From the NCBI GenBank assembly GCA_963682175.1, contig OY821771.1, positions 15,251,001-15,315,000 of the forward strand: a stretch of 64,000 bases of DNA, read 5' to 3'. The number at the start of each line of letters is the position of its first letter. Position 1 is the stretch's first letter. Source of the DNA: Triglochin maritima (lineage: Eukaryota; Streptophyta; Magnoliopsida; Alismatales; Juncaginaceae). A program made the translations under genes and the position numbers. Positions 11,225 to 23,027 of this stretch are shown in pieces. The notes below the pieces were generated by a model that did not search any database, was not told the DNA's origin, and saw nothing but the letters and a program-made list of their open reading frames with translations.

Positions 11225-12604
11225 TGATTGACATCATTTCATGCATTCATTTGTCTTATATTAATTATCTTTCATCTAAACAATGCTACGTAACGAGTTT
11301 TATGTTTGAGTTTTAATAATAAATAGGTTTGAAGAGAACATGCATAAAAGTACCTAAAAGCAGGAAAAAAGACTGAGTTAAGAGACTTGAGGACTAAGAT
11401 GCAAGGGAGAAAGACCTGAATGTAAGATCAAAGAACCAATGAGCAAATAAAAATACTCCACACCATCATGAGGAGTATTTTGACAATTCTTGTCGGGCCT
11501 AAACTCCAACAACTTTGTTTGGTGCATCAAACATGAAGAACACAACCCAGCAAGGCCCAACCGAAATCCAGAGCGAATCCAGACTTTGTAGACCGCTAAT
11601 TAGCGGTCGGGTTGCCTTCAAATCCGACATGCTTCGGCCAGATCATGTATTAGGGAGAATTAGATCTATTTCTGGTGTTGTATTAGTCCCATATCCGGGG
11701 ATTGTCCCCGATTACCTTTTTCTACTGCTATAAATAGAACTCTTCACATTCCAATGTAATCACTACATACTTGGTGGCTATACTTCCTACTTGAAGTGGA
11801 GCCTTAGAGCAAATACTGAAGTAGGAAGATGCTACTTGTATTGTGAGTCTCAAATAAATAAAAGTTTTCTTTGTTATGTTGTTTCTTTTATGTTGATTGC
11901 ATGCTTAGTTTAATTTCATTTCAATAATTTTAGTAGGCTTAGTTAATATGTTTTCCTTTCTTAGAATAATAATTAGTGTAATGGGTAGTGAGTAGTTTCA
12001 TCCCCTTTGGGGGGTGGAGTTGATGTTTTATACATGCAAAAGAGAATGAAATTGAATGCTTTGTATGAAATGTGTTGATAAACATAAATGTATGCTTCCT
12101 TGTCTATGATAGAACTTGTAACTTGATGGGTTTTGCCAAAAATATTAGACACCTCTCATGCTTGTTTAGGTTCTGAAATAAACAACTTGTATATGTGAAT
12201 GTTAATCAACTAGATTAGTAATGGAATTGATAGGTTTTGCCATAAATACTAGACACTTCCTATACATGAAAATACAACCTACATTTGTGCTTAATGATTG
12301 CATTCTTCACCATCTCTTTGTTTGTGTACACTCACTCCAACCCTCAGGGGTCTCTCTTCCTGATTTGCACTTCTACTTTAGGTTCTTTCGATTTAGTTTG
12401 CTTTGTTAGTTGTTTGTCTCCTTTACATTTCTTGTTACTAGTTTAGCTTAACTTAGATTAGCATATCCACAAATCTTCTCCCTTTTTTCGCCACTTGAGT
12501 TTGGTCAACCCAGAGTCTGCTCATCGCCCTGCGGATGACGCGTACTTGCTCCATCTTTGCCGACGGTTGTGCACTTGCGGTCTAAATTTAAAACGAACAA
12601 ACAA
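11225..12604 (+). mobile_element. Athila-like gypsy LTR, family A
   Basis: It starts TGATTGACATCATTTC, the same start as the LTRs at 48239 and 59299 and (reversed) at 18498. It carries a single palindrome GACCGCTAATTAGCGGTC (11591-11608), then TATA CTATAAATAG near 11730. The conserved 3' block ends 'gtgcacttgcggtc' with the terminus close to 12604. It is followed, across the solo LTR at 12610-14102, by a tRNA-Asp primer-binding site at 14108. Confidence 0.75.
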
Positions 12605-12609
12605 GTTTT

Positions 12610-14102
12610 TGTTGGCTTTTTGGCCTTAATCTATGTTTTGATGATTTAATCAACCTAATCTTATTTATGATCATAGAGTATCACACATATTGCATTGCAT
12701 ATATATTGCTTTGTGCTAACCTCTACAGGTGATCAAGACTCAAGAAAGAAAGGAAATCAAGTCAAGACAAGTAATCAATCTCGTTTGAAGACATGTAATT
12801 TGTATTTCTTTGAGTCTTTAGGAACTTTGTGTAATTGATCATACTTGAGCTAAAAACCACTCAACCACATACTAGGTTCCCTATAGAAGTCACACACGAA
12901 ATTTCACATAATTTGGACTTCAATAGATCACCCAAACTTAGACCGAAAAACACTAAACCTGAACCCAAATTGTCTGCCCACATTTAGTCGACCGAAACAG
13001 ACTGTTCGGTCGACCGAGTGATCAATTAATCTGTTAGTGTTTAACTGCCTAAGTTCGGTCGACCTTTCAGACCTTTTTGGTCGACTGAGTCCCAAGTATT
13101 TTCTGACTGTTTGTTTTGTCGTATATACCCAATGGTCTTATTCGTATTAACCAAAAATACCCCAAATACATTTCATGTATCGGTCGACCGAGGACCTTGT
13201 TCGGTCGACCGAATTTATGTCTCTTGACAAACCCAAATATCCTACTGGAATTCGGTCGACCGTAGATCTTGGTTCGGTCGACCGAATAGAACTTTGTTTG
13301 TCAACCCCAAACTGCTTGGTGTGAATCGGTCGACCGAACCCTATTCGGTGTTCGACCGATCACTTAAGTGTACCTAAGTCTTAGCGTTGGGCGGTCGACC
13401 GTTCCTTAACCGGTCGACCGAACTGAGTTCTAAACTGCCTAACAGTCGACCGAACAGCCCGATCTGGTCGACCGAATTCACTCAGAATTGGGTCCTGCTA
13501 GTTTCTGTTTTGTGTATCTTACACCGACTCTTACCCAATTAACCCTAACGACTATATTCTCTCTAATGATTATAAATAGAGTTGTAAAACACATTTTAAC
13601 ACAACTCTCCCACACATATTTGCCTCATACATTAGAGAGAAGATCCAAACACTCCAAGCCTCAAACCTTCCACACTTTAGTCATAAATCCAATCTCACTG
13701 AAGTGTGCTCAAGTTTAGAGAGTGTTGTTCCACTCAAGATTTCGTTTGTAAAGAAGCAAGGACTTCGGTGAAAGCCCGAAGTCTCTCGGATTGTGAGAGA
13801 AGAAAGTCAGTCTCACGAGGGTGTTCGTGGAGCTTGTTTTGTAAGAGGCGTTCTCTCCCGGCCCGGAACGGGGAGTGGATAGTAAAGACGTGAGCGAAGT
13901 TCAAAGTGTCGAGCGGAGCTTGCAAGAGAGGACGTAGGCGGGTGGCCGAACCTCTATAAAAACCCCCGAGTCCATTGTGGTTTGCATTATTTCTTCTTAC
14001 TTGCTTGTTTACTTTAAATTCCGCTGTGCATATCTTGATTGCTTAAACAAGTAGGTAATTAGCATAAAAGTGATTAGTATTAGAGACCCTCACGATCCTA
14101 CA
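12610..14102 (+). mobile_element. Solo copia-type LTR, family B, with GTTTT target duplication
   Basis: A 1493-bp LTR running TGTTGGCTTTTTGG to GATCCTACA, flanked by GTTTT at 12605-12609 and 14103-14107. It is the same family as the LTRs at 31237-32767 and 41265-42794. It sits exactly between the end of a gypsy LTR and that element's primer-binding site. U3 carries seven palindrome pairs (12985-13475), then TATA (TTATAAATAG near 13570) and the 'cttcggtgaaagcccgaag' hairpin. Confidence 0.9.
12985..13475. repeat. Array of seven GGTCGACC palindrome pairs
   Basis: TCGA cores lie at 12988/13010, 13059/13081, 13184/13205, 13256/13278, 13330/13352, 13395/13414 and 13446/13468. Within-pair spacings are 22, 22, 21, 22, 22, 19 and 22 bp. 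Distances between pairs vary from about 50 to 125 bp. Most sites extend to CGGTCGACCG. The array lies in U3 upstream of the TATA box. Confidence 0.85.
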
Positions 14103-14107
14103 GTTTT

Positions 14108-14124
14108 TGGCGCCGTTGTCAGGG
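14108..14124 (+). promoter_or_regulatory. tRNA-Asp primer-binding site of family A gypsy element
   Basis: TGGCGCCGTTGTCAGGG is complementary, with one mismatch, to the 3' end of plant tRNA-Asp. This PBS is typical of Athila-like elements. The leader that follows ('agtccagactctggtttgga') matches the leader at 50250 of the gypsy element further right. Confidence 0.85.
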
Positions 14125-14617
14125 AGGTGTCAGTCCAGACTCTGGTTTGGACAATTCGGGTGGATTTAATCACTACTACAGAAATCAGAATATACGTCGG
14201 ATGTACGGTGGTATATACGTCGGATATAAGTACTCCCAGATCTGACGTCTATGTGTGCGTCACTATAGATAGACGTCAGACGTTATAAATTCGACGTCTA
14301 TTCTTTAAGAATAGACGTCGACTGTATGTATCAGCCGACGTCTATACTTAACAAATAGACGTCGGCCTTTAACTATGACCGATGTCTATTTTTTAGATAT
14401 AGACGTTGGTGAAATAATGGACAACGTCTATTCTTAAGTGGAATACACGTCTTCCTTTCTTCAGAGGAATACACGTCGGCTAATACGAACAACCGACATC
14501 TATTCTTAAACATGGACAAAAAAATAGCATCCTGCAAACTTGTATTTAGTCATCGTACTCGTGTACATAAAACTTGCACCAAATTCGTTCACAGATGCTC
14601 ACACTTTCATCCACATG

Positions 14618-14760
14618 TACATACAAGCACAAACACACAATCATACATGCACAAACACAATCATACAACCATACATGCACAAACACAAACACAAACACAA
14701 ACATACAACCATACATGCACAAACACAAACATACAAGCATATGCAATCATTCAACACACT
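14618..14760. repeat. ACAAACACA-type minisatellite in CACTA no. 2
   Basis: Irregular tandem units of 'atacatgcacaaacacaa' and (ACAAAC)n. Because it lacks stops in several frames it yields open frames on both strands, none of them credible genes. Confidence 0.85.
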
Positions 14761-15079
14761 TGCAATTAATTCATAAACAATTGGCATTCATTCTAAAATT
14801 GAGGCGATTATATTAAGGCATAAATTGTAGGTTTGTAATACAAGTGCACTTGTTAACTAAATTACAAAAAATGCTAGTGACAGGAGAACCTCTTAGTTCA
14901 TCAACATGTTTCTTATAAAATAGCGAGTCTATCGATCACGAGTTTCATCGAGCTCCTGTTGCGAGAAGGGATCACTACTTTTTGGGAAGACCTATAAAAA
15001 AAATACAAGTAAAAATTGTAATAACTAAATATTGAAACTACAACTATACAATTGAATAATAATCTACATTACCTAGGAT

Positions 15080-16010
15080 AGGCATACGTCTTGAGTTGTC
15101 AATTTGAGGATTTCCTCCATGTATCTCATCAAGTAGTAACCACATTCCGTATTTCCAACCTGCTTCCGGTACTACAAACATAGAAATTTGCTAAATATAT
15201 GTTCCTAACTTAATTAACAAAAATGGGAGAGAACGTACTCTCATTCCATGCCACGTTATTCATGCTTTTGTGGTTGTTCTCCTGCCACCTAAAGCTCTGT
15301 AAACCTTAATTGTCCTGAGTAGCACAAGTTAAAATTTCATTCAATAATACTAATAAAAATCCACAAATCAAACAAACTTACAAATTTACAAGTTTCTTTA
15401 TTGAGTCCCTTGGTTTATTCGACCCCAACGGATCAAACCAATATGCCGAATTAGTCGTTGGGCATACAACGACAAGCATCCAATGAGCCCTGTTATATAT
15501 TTAATTAGAAGCTTATTACAAAATAAAATTCCACTTTGATTTACAAAGTTTACCTCTCATGATAAGGGAGAAAATAATATCTTTTGTCTTCTTCTTTCAA
15601 GAGAGTCCCAAGCTGACCCGATTTATCGTCATTCCCATATATATATATGTAGATGGACTAATAAATCCAAATACTTGATCATCAGGAAAGACTGAACTTC
15701 TGGCGTCATAAAGATGTCTACAAGTATAAAAATTATACTTTATTACAGTTTCGATAAAATTATTCAATACATTTCATTGTATACCAAAGAAAACACTTAC
15801 ATCACTTGCACGTCGATAATCATGATACACAATGAATCCATCGCCAAGAACTGCATGATATCCTCTTTGGTGACGTACAAAGCCGGAGGCAACCCTTTAT
15901 CCCCCTCCTCCAACTCCCGGCTACTTAAGGATTGTGCTTCCCTACCTACCATACATTGATACAACATTTGCACCTATTTGGAAGCGAATTAATGTTGATC
16001 GGAAATTGGT
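15080..16010 (-). pseudogene. Ulp1-like C48 protease remnant of CACTA no. 2
   Basis: Minus-strand translation near 15425-15495 gives AHWMLVVVCPTTNSAYWFDP, with the catalytic His and Asp. Near 15095-15165 it gives VGNTECGYYLMRYMEE, with the catalytic Cys in the usual ECGYY context. Block order and spacing fit a Ulp1/SENP-type cysteine protease captured by a CACTA element. Intervening sequence is frame-disrupted or intronic, so a working protein is unlikely. It is better preserved than the copy at 4490-4970. Confidence 0.7.
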
Positions 16011-16271
16011 TGTTTGACCCTTTGCTCTGGGGCTTGACACCTTACTGATATATATACAACCGTTAAAATACAATTGTTAACAAATTTTAAGTTTAAAGTC
16101 TTTCAAATTTGAACTATACCTCATGTTTGTCGTTTAGCTTTACTAAATAACTAGGCCACCGCACGATCCCACCGATAGCATCGCCGAGAGTAACAATCTC
16201 TTCTTCCGGAAATGGCACAAAAGCACTAGCATCTAAGCAACTCTCAACTGCAATCTTCATTTATCCATCTC

Positions 16272-17075
16272 CTACTTCTGTGAAGTGGTGTTTGGAGATG
16301 TTATAAACTTTCCCGTGTCCCACCAATCTTCGATCAAGGTCTTCGACAAATAAAGCACATCTGGATCAATCCACGAACATTCCAAACGAGGGACCGCCGA
16401 CGAGGGCCAATTCTTGAGAATGAGACACGAAATCATATTGTCGATTGGGGTGGAATACTGGCGGCACTGGAGGAGTAGTCTCCAGGGAAGAACCGGTCCT
16501 ACGACGGGTAGGAGAAGTAGGCAAATCACGATCCAGTCTCTCCAAAACAAGTTGCAACGTATTCTTCAAATCTGCGAAATCTTGCTGGCATTTGGTATGA
16601 CCAGTCGACAAAGTAGACCGGGTTAGTCTTTCCATAATAATGTCGAAGTCCAACTCTACTCCCTACCCCCGCACACGACCGAGGTGTTCGTTGTTTCCCA
16701 AGGCCTCACGTAGAATATCATTTCGACCATCGGAAGCAAATTCTCCTTGAGATTCTCTCAACTTCAGAGAGTCCTAAGTTTTAAAAAAATATTTACCAAC
16801 AATTGAAAAATATAAAATTAATGAATCTGAATTAATAACATACATAAGTGATGCAACTTACTATCTTCGAGCCGATCGCTTGCGATTCGTCTGTGACGTA
16901 CTCCCCTCTGGAGTTTACTCTCGCTCTCTTTCAAGAATCACAACGAGCTACAAGAGAAGGAGGAGATAGGTTACTTACTTGCTCCTTACTCATACCGGAG
17001 TCAATTGCTTATTGTTTCTTCAGAGCAATTTTTTCAGCCATCATTTGTGCTTCTAAATTTGGGTTAACCGCTCGA
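16272..17075 (-). pseudogene. TnpA-like remnant of CACTA no. 2
   Basis: Open frame 16366-16653 (minus) carries a coiled-coil segment (QQDFADLKNTLQLVLERL) after an LGNNEHLGRVRG-type motif. Upstream, 16.96-17.06 kb encodes NPNLEAQMMAEKIALKKQ, then a stop, then MSKEQVSNL. The same motif order is seen in CACTA no. 1. Stops and frame changes mark it as a pseudogene. Confidence 0.55.
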
Positions 17076-17079
17076 GACA

Positions 17080-18498
17080 ATCTAAACTACACTACAATGC
17101 GAAAAGAAATGGGAAATATGCAATAAAACTAAACCCCATAGGGGGTCGAGAAAGAATGTGAATATAAAGATATGTGTATGTGTTTGTGTTCAATTATGCT
17201 CATCACAATATGTAGTGCATGAAAATCATAAAACTAAATCCAACTTTGCGTCCACATGAATTAAGATAACACAATATCATTAAAACATACAAGACAATAA
17301 TTGGACTAAAGCTAAATGAACTCATGTATAAACACTAGACCCTACTATGCCTCCACATGAAATAAGATTGCACATTCTCATTAAAACATACAAGGCATTA
17401 ACCAAGGTAAAGGCGACAAGAGTACATGTAACTACAATTCATGTTTCCAATATTAATTCCATCCTTATCCTTACCTCATCATTCCCCATAAAATAGGTCC
17501 ACTAATCTAAGCATATGCTAAGCTTCATTCAAGAGAATTAGCAAATCAAAGACAATGGTGAAATCTCATTAGATGGTTATGGAAATCATATAAGGCTCAA
17601 AGGATTAAGATAACACACACCTAATCATATCACGTATTTCTCCACCCCCCAATTGGGGATGGAGCTACTCACTAATCATTACACTACAACCTACATTAAC
17701 AAAATTCAACATTCTAATGAAAGGAAATTAAACTAAGCTTGAAAGGAATATTAAAGAAGCTAATTGAAAGGAAAGTAAAACTAAAGAAGCATGCAAGAAT
17801 TAAAAGACAAAATTAAAAGAAACTAAGAACAATTATTTTATTTACATGACTCACATTACAAGTGACATTCTTCTCCACCTTGAGTTTTTGCTTCAAGGAT
17901 TTTACTCCAGGTAGAGAGAATGCCATCAAGCAATGTGTGAATACAAATGAGGAGGAAGAGTTCTATTTATAGCCATAAAAAAAGGTAATCCGGGACAATC
18001 CCCCGGTATGGGACTAAATGTATACCACAAATAGACTAAACACAACCTAATACATGACCCGCCAAAGTCTTAGCGGATCCAGACCAAAACCGACCGCCAA
18101 TCAGCGGTCTTGGACCGTCAATTGGCGGTCTATATTGTCTGGATCCGGCCTGGTTTTGGTGTGTGGTTGCCTGGCTTCATTTCTTCATGTTTGATGCATC
18201 CGAGTAGGTTGTTGGAGCTCAGGACCGAATCAAATTGCCAAAATACTCCTCATGATTGTGTGGAGTTTCTTGATTTGTTCCTTGGTCCTTTGGGCTCACA
18301 TCCGGGTCCTTCCCTCTTGCATCTCAGTCCCCCAGTCTTGCAACTCAGTCTTTTTCCTTGCTTCTAGGTCCTTTTATGCATCTTCTCCTCAATCTTGTTT
18401 ATTCCTAAAACTCAAACATAAAACTCGTTACGTAGCATTGTTTAGGTTCAAGATAATGGATATAAGACACAACTATATGCATGATATGACGTCAATCA
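17080..18498 (-). mobile_element. Family A gypsy LTR, reversed
   Basis: On the minus strand it begins TGATTGACGTCATATC at 18498 and runs through the GTTACGTAGCATTG block shared with 11225 and 48239. A palindrome pair (18092-18130, 21-bp spacing) precedes a TATA box (CTATAAATAG, near 17965). It ends within the 'gcattgtagtgtagttt' block near 17080, fused to CACTA no. 2. The conserved 3' tail is missing. Confidence 0.7.
18092..18130. repeat. Palindrome pair GACCGCC..GGCGGTC, 21-bp spacing
   Basis: GACCGCCAATCAGCGGTC, three bases, then GACCGTCAATTGGCGGTC. Start-to-start distance is 21 bp. Confidence 0.9.
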
Positions 18499-18761
18499 GT
18501 TATTTTAAATTTCGAGGGTGAAATTTCTTTAATGATGGTGGATTGTTAGATCCTAATCCTTGTTTAGAGGCTAATTTTGTTTTGGTGTGTTTTAGGTTGA
18601 TGTGATGGTAAGGGGTTGAGGTGGAGAGAGTGGATTGGGTTGGTTTTGAGGTGAGGGGTTTATAAGTGCTAAACCCATCTCTTTCTCACATTCATTCTCA
18701 TCTCTCTCTCAATTCTCCTCTCCCTCTCAGCTCTCTGATTTTCGTTGGTGGTGAGGTGAGG

Positions 18762-21456
18762 TGATTGAATCAGTTCTAATGCCGCAAGTGCACGACTGCG
18801 TTGAAGTGGTGGCAAGCACCGATTGATCCACATGGATCGTGTGCGAGTCGGATTCACGATACTCGAGTGGGGGAAAGATGAGAAGATTAAGGTCGAAACT
18901 ACACTACGATGTGAAAGAAATCAGAAAACAAACAATAAAACAAAACCCTTTAGGGGGTAGAGAGAGAAAGCGAATACAAAAATATGTGTATGTGTGCATG
19001 ATAAAATGTGTTCATCAAAAGATGTCATACATGAATATGTATACACATGAAATCTCAACCATTCAAATGGTTGAGTGCGAGGGAGGTTCATGAAGGATCA
19101 TGACCTCATCAACTTGAGCTGGCGCTTGTTTCGATTAAGCTTAAACCGCAAGTGCACGACTACAATGAAGCACTGGTAAGTACGGGTCGAGTCCAGAGGG
19201 AGGTGTGTCAACTTTGATTCTTCAAAAATCAAGTGGAAAATAAAGGAGAGAAGAAGTTGATTAAACTAAACTAAGCTACACTAAACTAGCAAGCAACTCA
19301 TAACGAAGATGAAAGCGAGAATAATTGAAACTAAACCAAGTAACTATCAAAGCAAGATCAAATTTAGGAAGAAAACCCCCCAAATTATGGAGTGTGTCTA
19401 CACATGTGATAAGGTGGTGAATAATGCATTCAATAAGACACAAGTGTAAGTTGTGTTTTCATGCATAGCAAGTACCCAATGGTTGGCAAAACATATCATT
19501 CAAATCACTAACCTAGTTGATTAACATAAACATAAACAAGTTAGTTATTAAGAACCTAAACAACAATGAGAAGTACTTAATAATTATGGCAAAACCCATA
19601 AAGTTAAGTATTCTCTTTTAAACAAACAAGCATACATTCAAATTCATTACATATTGTATAAGATAGCATTCATTACCATTCTTCATTACATGTATACACA
19701 TTAATCTAACAATTATACTAAGGAAGAGAAACATTATAACTAATTATACTAAGATTAAGGAAACAAAACTAAGCTAAATATGCAAGCATTAAAAGAATCA
19801 ACAATAAAATAAAACTAAGAAAATATTTTATTTACATGACTCACATTACAAGTAGCATTCTTCTGCACTTGAGTTTTGCTCTGAGGTTTTTCTCCAAGTA
19901 GAGAGAATAACCACCAAACAATGGGTCGGTTATAAAGGAAAAAGAGTTCTATTTATAGACATTAAAAGGCAACTATCGACAAACCCCCGATGTGGGACTA
20001 ATGAAATTTATACAAATGGATACAAACAACATAATACACAACAATGAGAAGCCGAGACGGATTTGGAGCAAACATGACCGCCAATTGGCGGTCATGGTTG
20101 ATCGGATTCGACCCGGTTTCGGTTGGCTTTTTCATTGCTTCAATTCTCCACGTTGGTCGACAAAACTCAACTCCAACTTTGCCTCCACATGAAATAAGAT
20201 AAAACCTTATGATTAAAACACATAAGACAATAATTGAAATGAATCTAATATGTTCACATGCATCATGACTCAAATCTATGTATGTCTCCACATGAAATAA
20301 GATTAATCACAATCATTAAAACATATAAGACATTAATTAAGATAAAGCCAACATGAGCACATGCATGCACATGTCTTGTTCCCTTCTTCCACTCCATCCT
20401 TATCCTTATCTCGTCATTTCCCATAAAATATGCCCACTAATCTAAGCATGTGCTAAGCCTCACTCAAGAGCATTAACATATCAAAGATAAGAGTAAAATC
20501 TCATTAGATGCTTATGGAAATCATGTAAGGCTCAAAGGATTAAGATTAACACACACTAATCCATCACATGATCAAATCACCTTCTTCTCCACCCCCAATG
20601 AGGATGGACTACTATCTACTCATCTCTACACTAAAGAAAACATAAAAATAGCATGAACAATAATGGAAATGACTAAAAACAAGATTAAACAAACAACAAC
20701 ATCAAAGAAATTGCATCAAAGTAAAAGACATTAATGGAAAGAGAAAGATTCAACTAACTTGAAATGAAAAGATTACCAAATTCCTCCGTCTTCTCGTCTT
20801 ACACTAATCAGCAGGAAAACAAAACCTAAAACTAATGGAGAAACAAGAAGAAGGAGATGAGGGATTACAATGGTTTATATAGACTAATACATGGTTAGGA
20901 TTAATCGGGGAATAATCAGACGACTCTAAATCACATTTGTTGTTCGGGGAATGCTCTAACCCGAATACCCATCCCGTGGCCAAATTTGAGAGCAAACTCT
21001 TAACCAGATCCGCCAGTGGCGGATTAAAATCCCCCACTCGCGGATCAATTTTCTCTGATCGACTCCAAATTTTAACCACAACTTTAGTTCACATAATAAA
21101 CACGTGGGGTACGCCGGGAGTTGTTGGTTCGAGCCCGTTTGGTTTTAATTGTTGAATTACTCCTTAGGTTCAGGAGATTCTGGACTTTTGCAATCAAAAT
21201 ATTTTTCTTTACACTTAAGTCCCTCTGGGTTTTCACTTGGGTCCTTCCTGATTTGCGATCCAGTCCTTGTGCATTACAAACAGTTATAGAACCTTCCAAA
21301 TCAGTCCATAGTTGTTACATTCAGATTCATTTTGCTCCCTTCCTCTTCTTTATTACCTAACTCGTGAAACACTACAAACAACAACTCGAATAACACAATA
21401 TTGGGTAAAATAAAAGATATATAACATGAATATGATGCATGATATGCTACAAATCA
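18762..21456 (-). mobile_element. Subfamily A2 gypsy LTR, reversed, with TGAGG target duplication
   Basis: Ends are TGATTGAATCAG (left) and GCTACAAATCA (right), TG...CA, with TGAGG on both sides. It is the same subfamily as 1-1252 and 1929-3539. It carries a palindrome pair at 21007-21046 (21-bp spacing). A further reversed LTR piece (about 19.1-20.16 kb) is inserted in it, explaining the extra length over the 1611-bp sister. Confidence 0.75.
19090..20164 (-). mobile_element. Reversed gypsy LTR fragment nested in the A2 LTR
   Basis: It has the family-A features in reverse: the 3' block 'cgcaagtgcacgac...gtacgggtcgag' at 19147-19190, the TATA (CTATTTATAG, near 19950) and the palindrome GACCGCCAATTGGCGGTC (20076-20093). 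At 20165 the sequence returns to the A2 LTR ('ctccaactttgcctccacatg'). Exact ends and a target duplication were not identified. Confidence 0.55.
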
Positions 21457-21729
21457 TGAGGGAAGAAGAAGAAGGACGAGGAGCTTAGTGGAGTCGTCGG
21501 TGTTGGGTGATCGTTGGTCGGAGTAAGTTCGCTGGAAAAGAGCTTTTAGTGTGGTAGTGTTTCGGCTTTGGTCTTCATAGGCTTCTTCAAGCCCTATAGG
21601 TATGCCAAGTTCCATTTTAATACTCACTCGAGGTGTGTGAGTGGTTGGTTTTGTTGACGATGGCCGTTAGGCTCCTCGGAAGTTGTTGTGCAGCAAGTTG
21701 TTGCTGAATAACAGTCAACTGGCAAGTGC

Positions 21730-22365
21730 CTTGGTCGACTGATGCTAGTCAACAGTCAACTGGCAAGTGCCTTTGGGTGGTCGACCGGTTAAGAATTTTA
21801 TGTGGACACTGATGTGTTCGGTCGAACGAGTCCTCTTTCCCGTTCTACCGGTTGCACTGTTGGTATGTCAGTTGGGGCATAGACCATCTAAACGATCGAC
21901 CACCTTGTAATATGTTCGACCGATCGTACCTGTAGCTAAGTCGGTTGGGGCCTAGACCTTTTAATTGGTCGACCGTGTAGAGGTTTGTTCGACTGATAGC
22001 TTAAGTGAACTTTAAATAGGTTCGACCGGTTCGTACCTTGTTCGACAAGTTGTGGACTTAGAAATGGTGGAGGTGCATATTATTTTCAGTCGATTGGGTC
22101 CCTTTTGTTGTTCGACTGTTGGGATGATTATTTAATTAATGTTTTTTGGGGTAGACATTCCAAACGGTCGACCGCTTGTGACTATCTGTTCAACCGATTG
22201 GTAGTTTTGTTAGTTGAACCCGTAGTTGACCATCCAAATGGTCGACCACCAATGACTTTTGGTTCGAACGATGGTATGTTGGTTTTGTTCGACCGGCTGG
22301 GTGACTGTTGAACCATGCCTGTTTTCTGGAGGGAACTGGTCGGACGGTGTGTTATTTTCGGTCGA
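21730..22365. repeat. GGTCGACC palindrome-pair array in chromovirus LTR
   Basis: At least eight pairs of degenerate GGTCGACC sites have core-to-core spacing of 20 or 22 bp, including those near 21895/21915, 21968/21988, 22166/22188, 22242/22264 and 22345/22367. Inter-pair distances vary. The sequence outside the sites is unrelated to the copia LTR arrays. Confidence 0.75.
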
Positions 22366-22982
22366 TCGTTGTTGCCCTGTTGTTGTGTGCCTTTTGTTTG
22401 TGGTGTGTGTGATCGGCTTTGAGTCCAACTAGTTCACCGCCCTTTTTGGGGTAACGGAAAAGACAAACCGGCCTAATAACGATCGATGATGGCTTTACGG
22501 AGTAGGTTGTGGCTCTACAGAGCAAGTGGTGGCTCTGGTTGTGGGAGCGGTCGTCCTTGTGAGGCGGAGTTTTGTTGATCGACGATGTTCCTGCAGTGGT
22601 GTCTTGTGTGCACATGAGGTGTGGGGGCTGGGTGAGAGGACCCTAGAGCCCGTTGTGAATCGTGTCTGTTGTGGCTGGGAGAGAGATCCCTGGAGCCCAG
22701 TATTGATGATGATGTTTTACTGTTGCTATGTTTGTGTATTATGGTTTACTTGTTACTGGATTGTTCATTCATGTTAGGGGTTAGCACACCGGATTTCCTT
22801 ATGGAAACTCAGGCATAGTTGCATGTTTATTTTTCATGCTGCGGGCGGCGTTAGGGTGTGGTGACCGAGGAGGAGCTCACCTGGGACCAGATCCTGCTTG
22901 TCCCTCGTTTTGGAGGTGGTAGTGATTACTTGTATTCTTATGTTGTATTCTTTTGATGTAATCACACTTTTGAAAAACTCAG

Positions 22983-22996
22983 ATATATGATATATG

Positions 22997-23024
<28 letters not shown>
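22983..23024. repeat. (AT)n microsatellite
   Basis: About 40 bp of nearly pure AT dinucleotide repeat with two GATAT interruptions at its left end, inside the chromovirus LTR. Confidence 0.95.

Positions 23025-23027
<3 letters not shown>

Larger units (their letters stand above)
14171..17080 (-). mobile_element. CACTA transposon no. 2, decayed
   Basis: The left terminus CACTACTACAGAAATC at 14171 is inserted in the gypsy leader: the uninterrupted leader is at 50250-50300. Subterminal repeats of ACGTCTATTC and ACGTCGG type fill 14185-14510. Minus-strand coding remnants follow: Ulp1-like protease (about 15.1-16.0 kb) and TnpA-like protein (about 16.3-17.07 kb). The right part is lost where a reversed LTR begins near 17080. 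Confidence 0.75.

Noticed and set aside
12985..13475. CRISPR-like regular palindromes
   Set aside because: Repeats are short, degenerate and paired, inter-pair distances vary, there are no cas genes, and the context is a plant LTR. Not a CRISPR array.
14512..14816. Several His/Thr/Asn-rich frames on both strands
   Set aside because: Products of an ACAAAC-type minisatellite without stops; not genes.
18669..18857. An Arg-rich minus-strand frame
   Set aside because: Falls across the chromovirus LTR and the start of a nested LTR, so it spans an insertion junction and cannot be an old gene.
22983..23024. (AT)n run as a promoter or origin
   Set aside because: Simple microsatellite within an LTR; no gene starts at a suitable distance.
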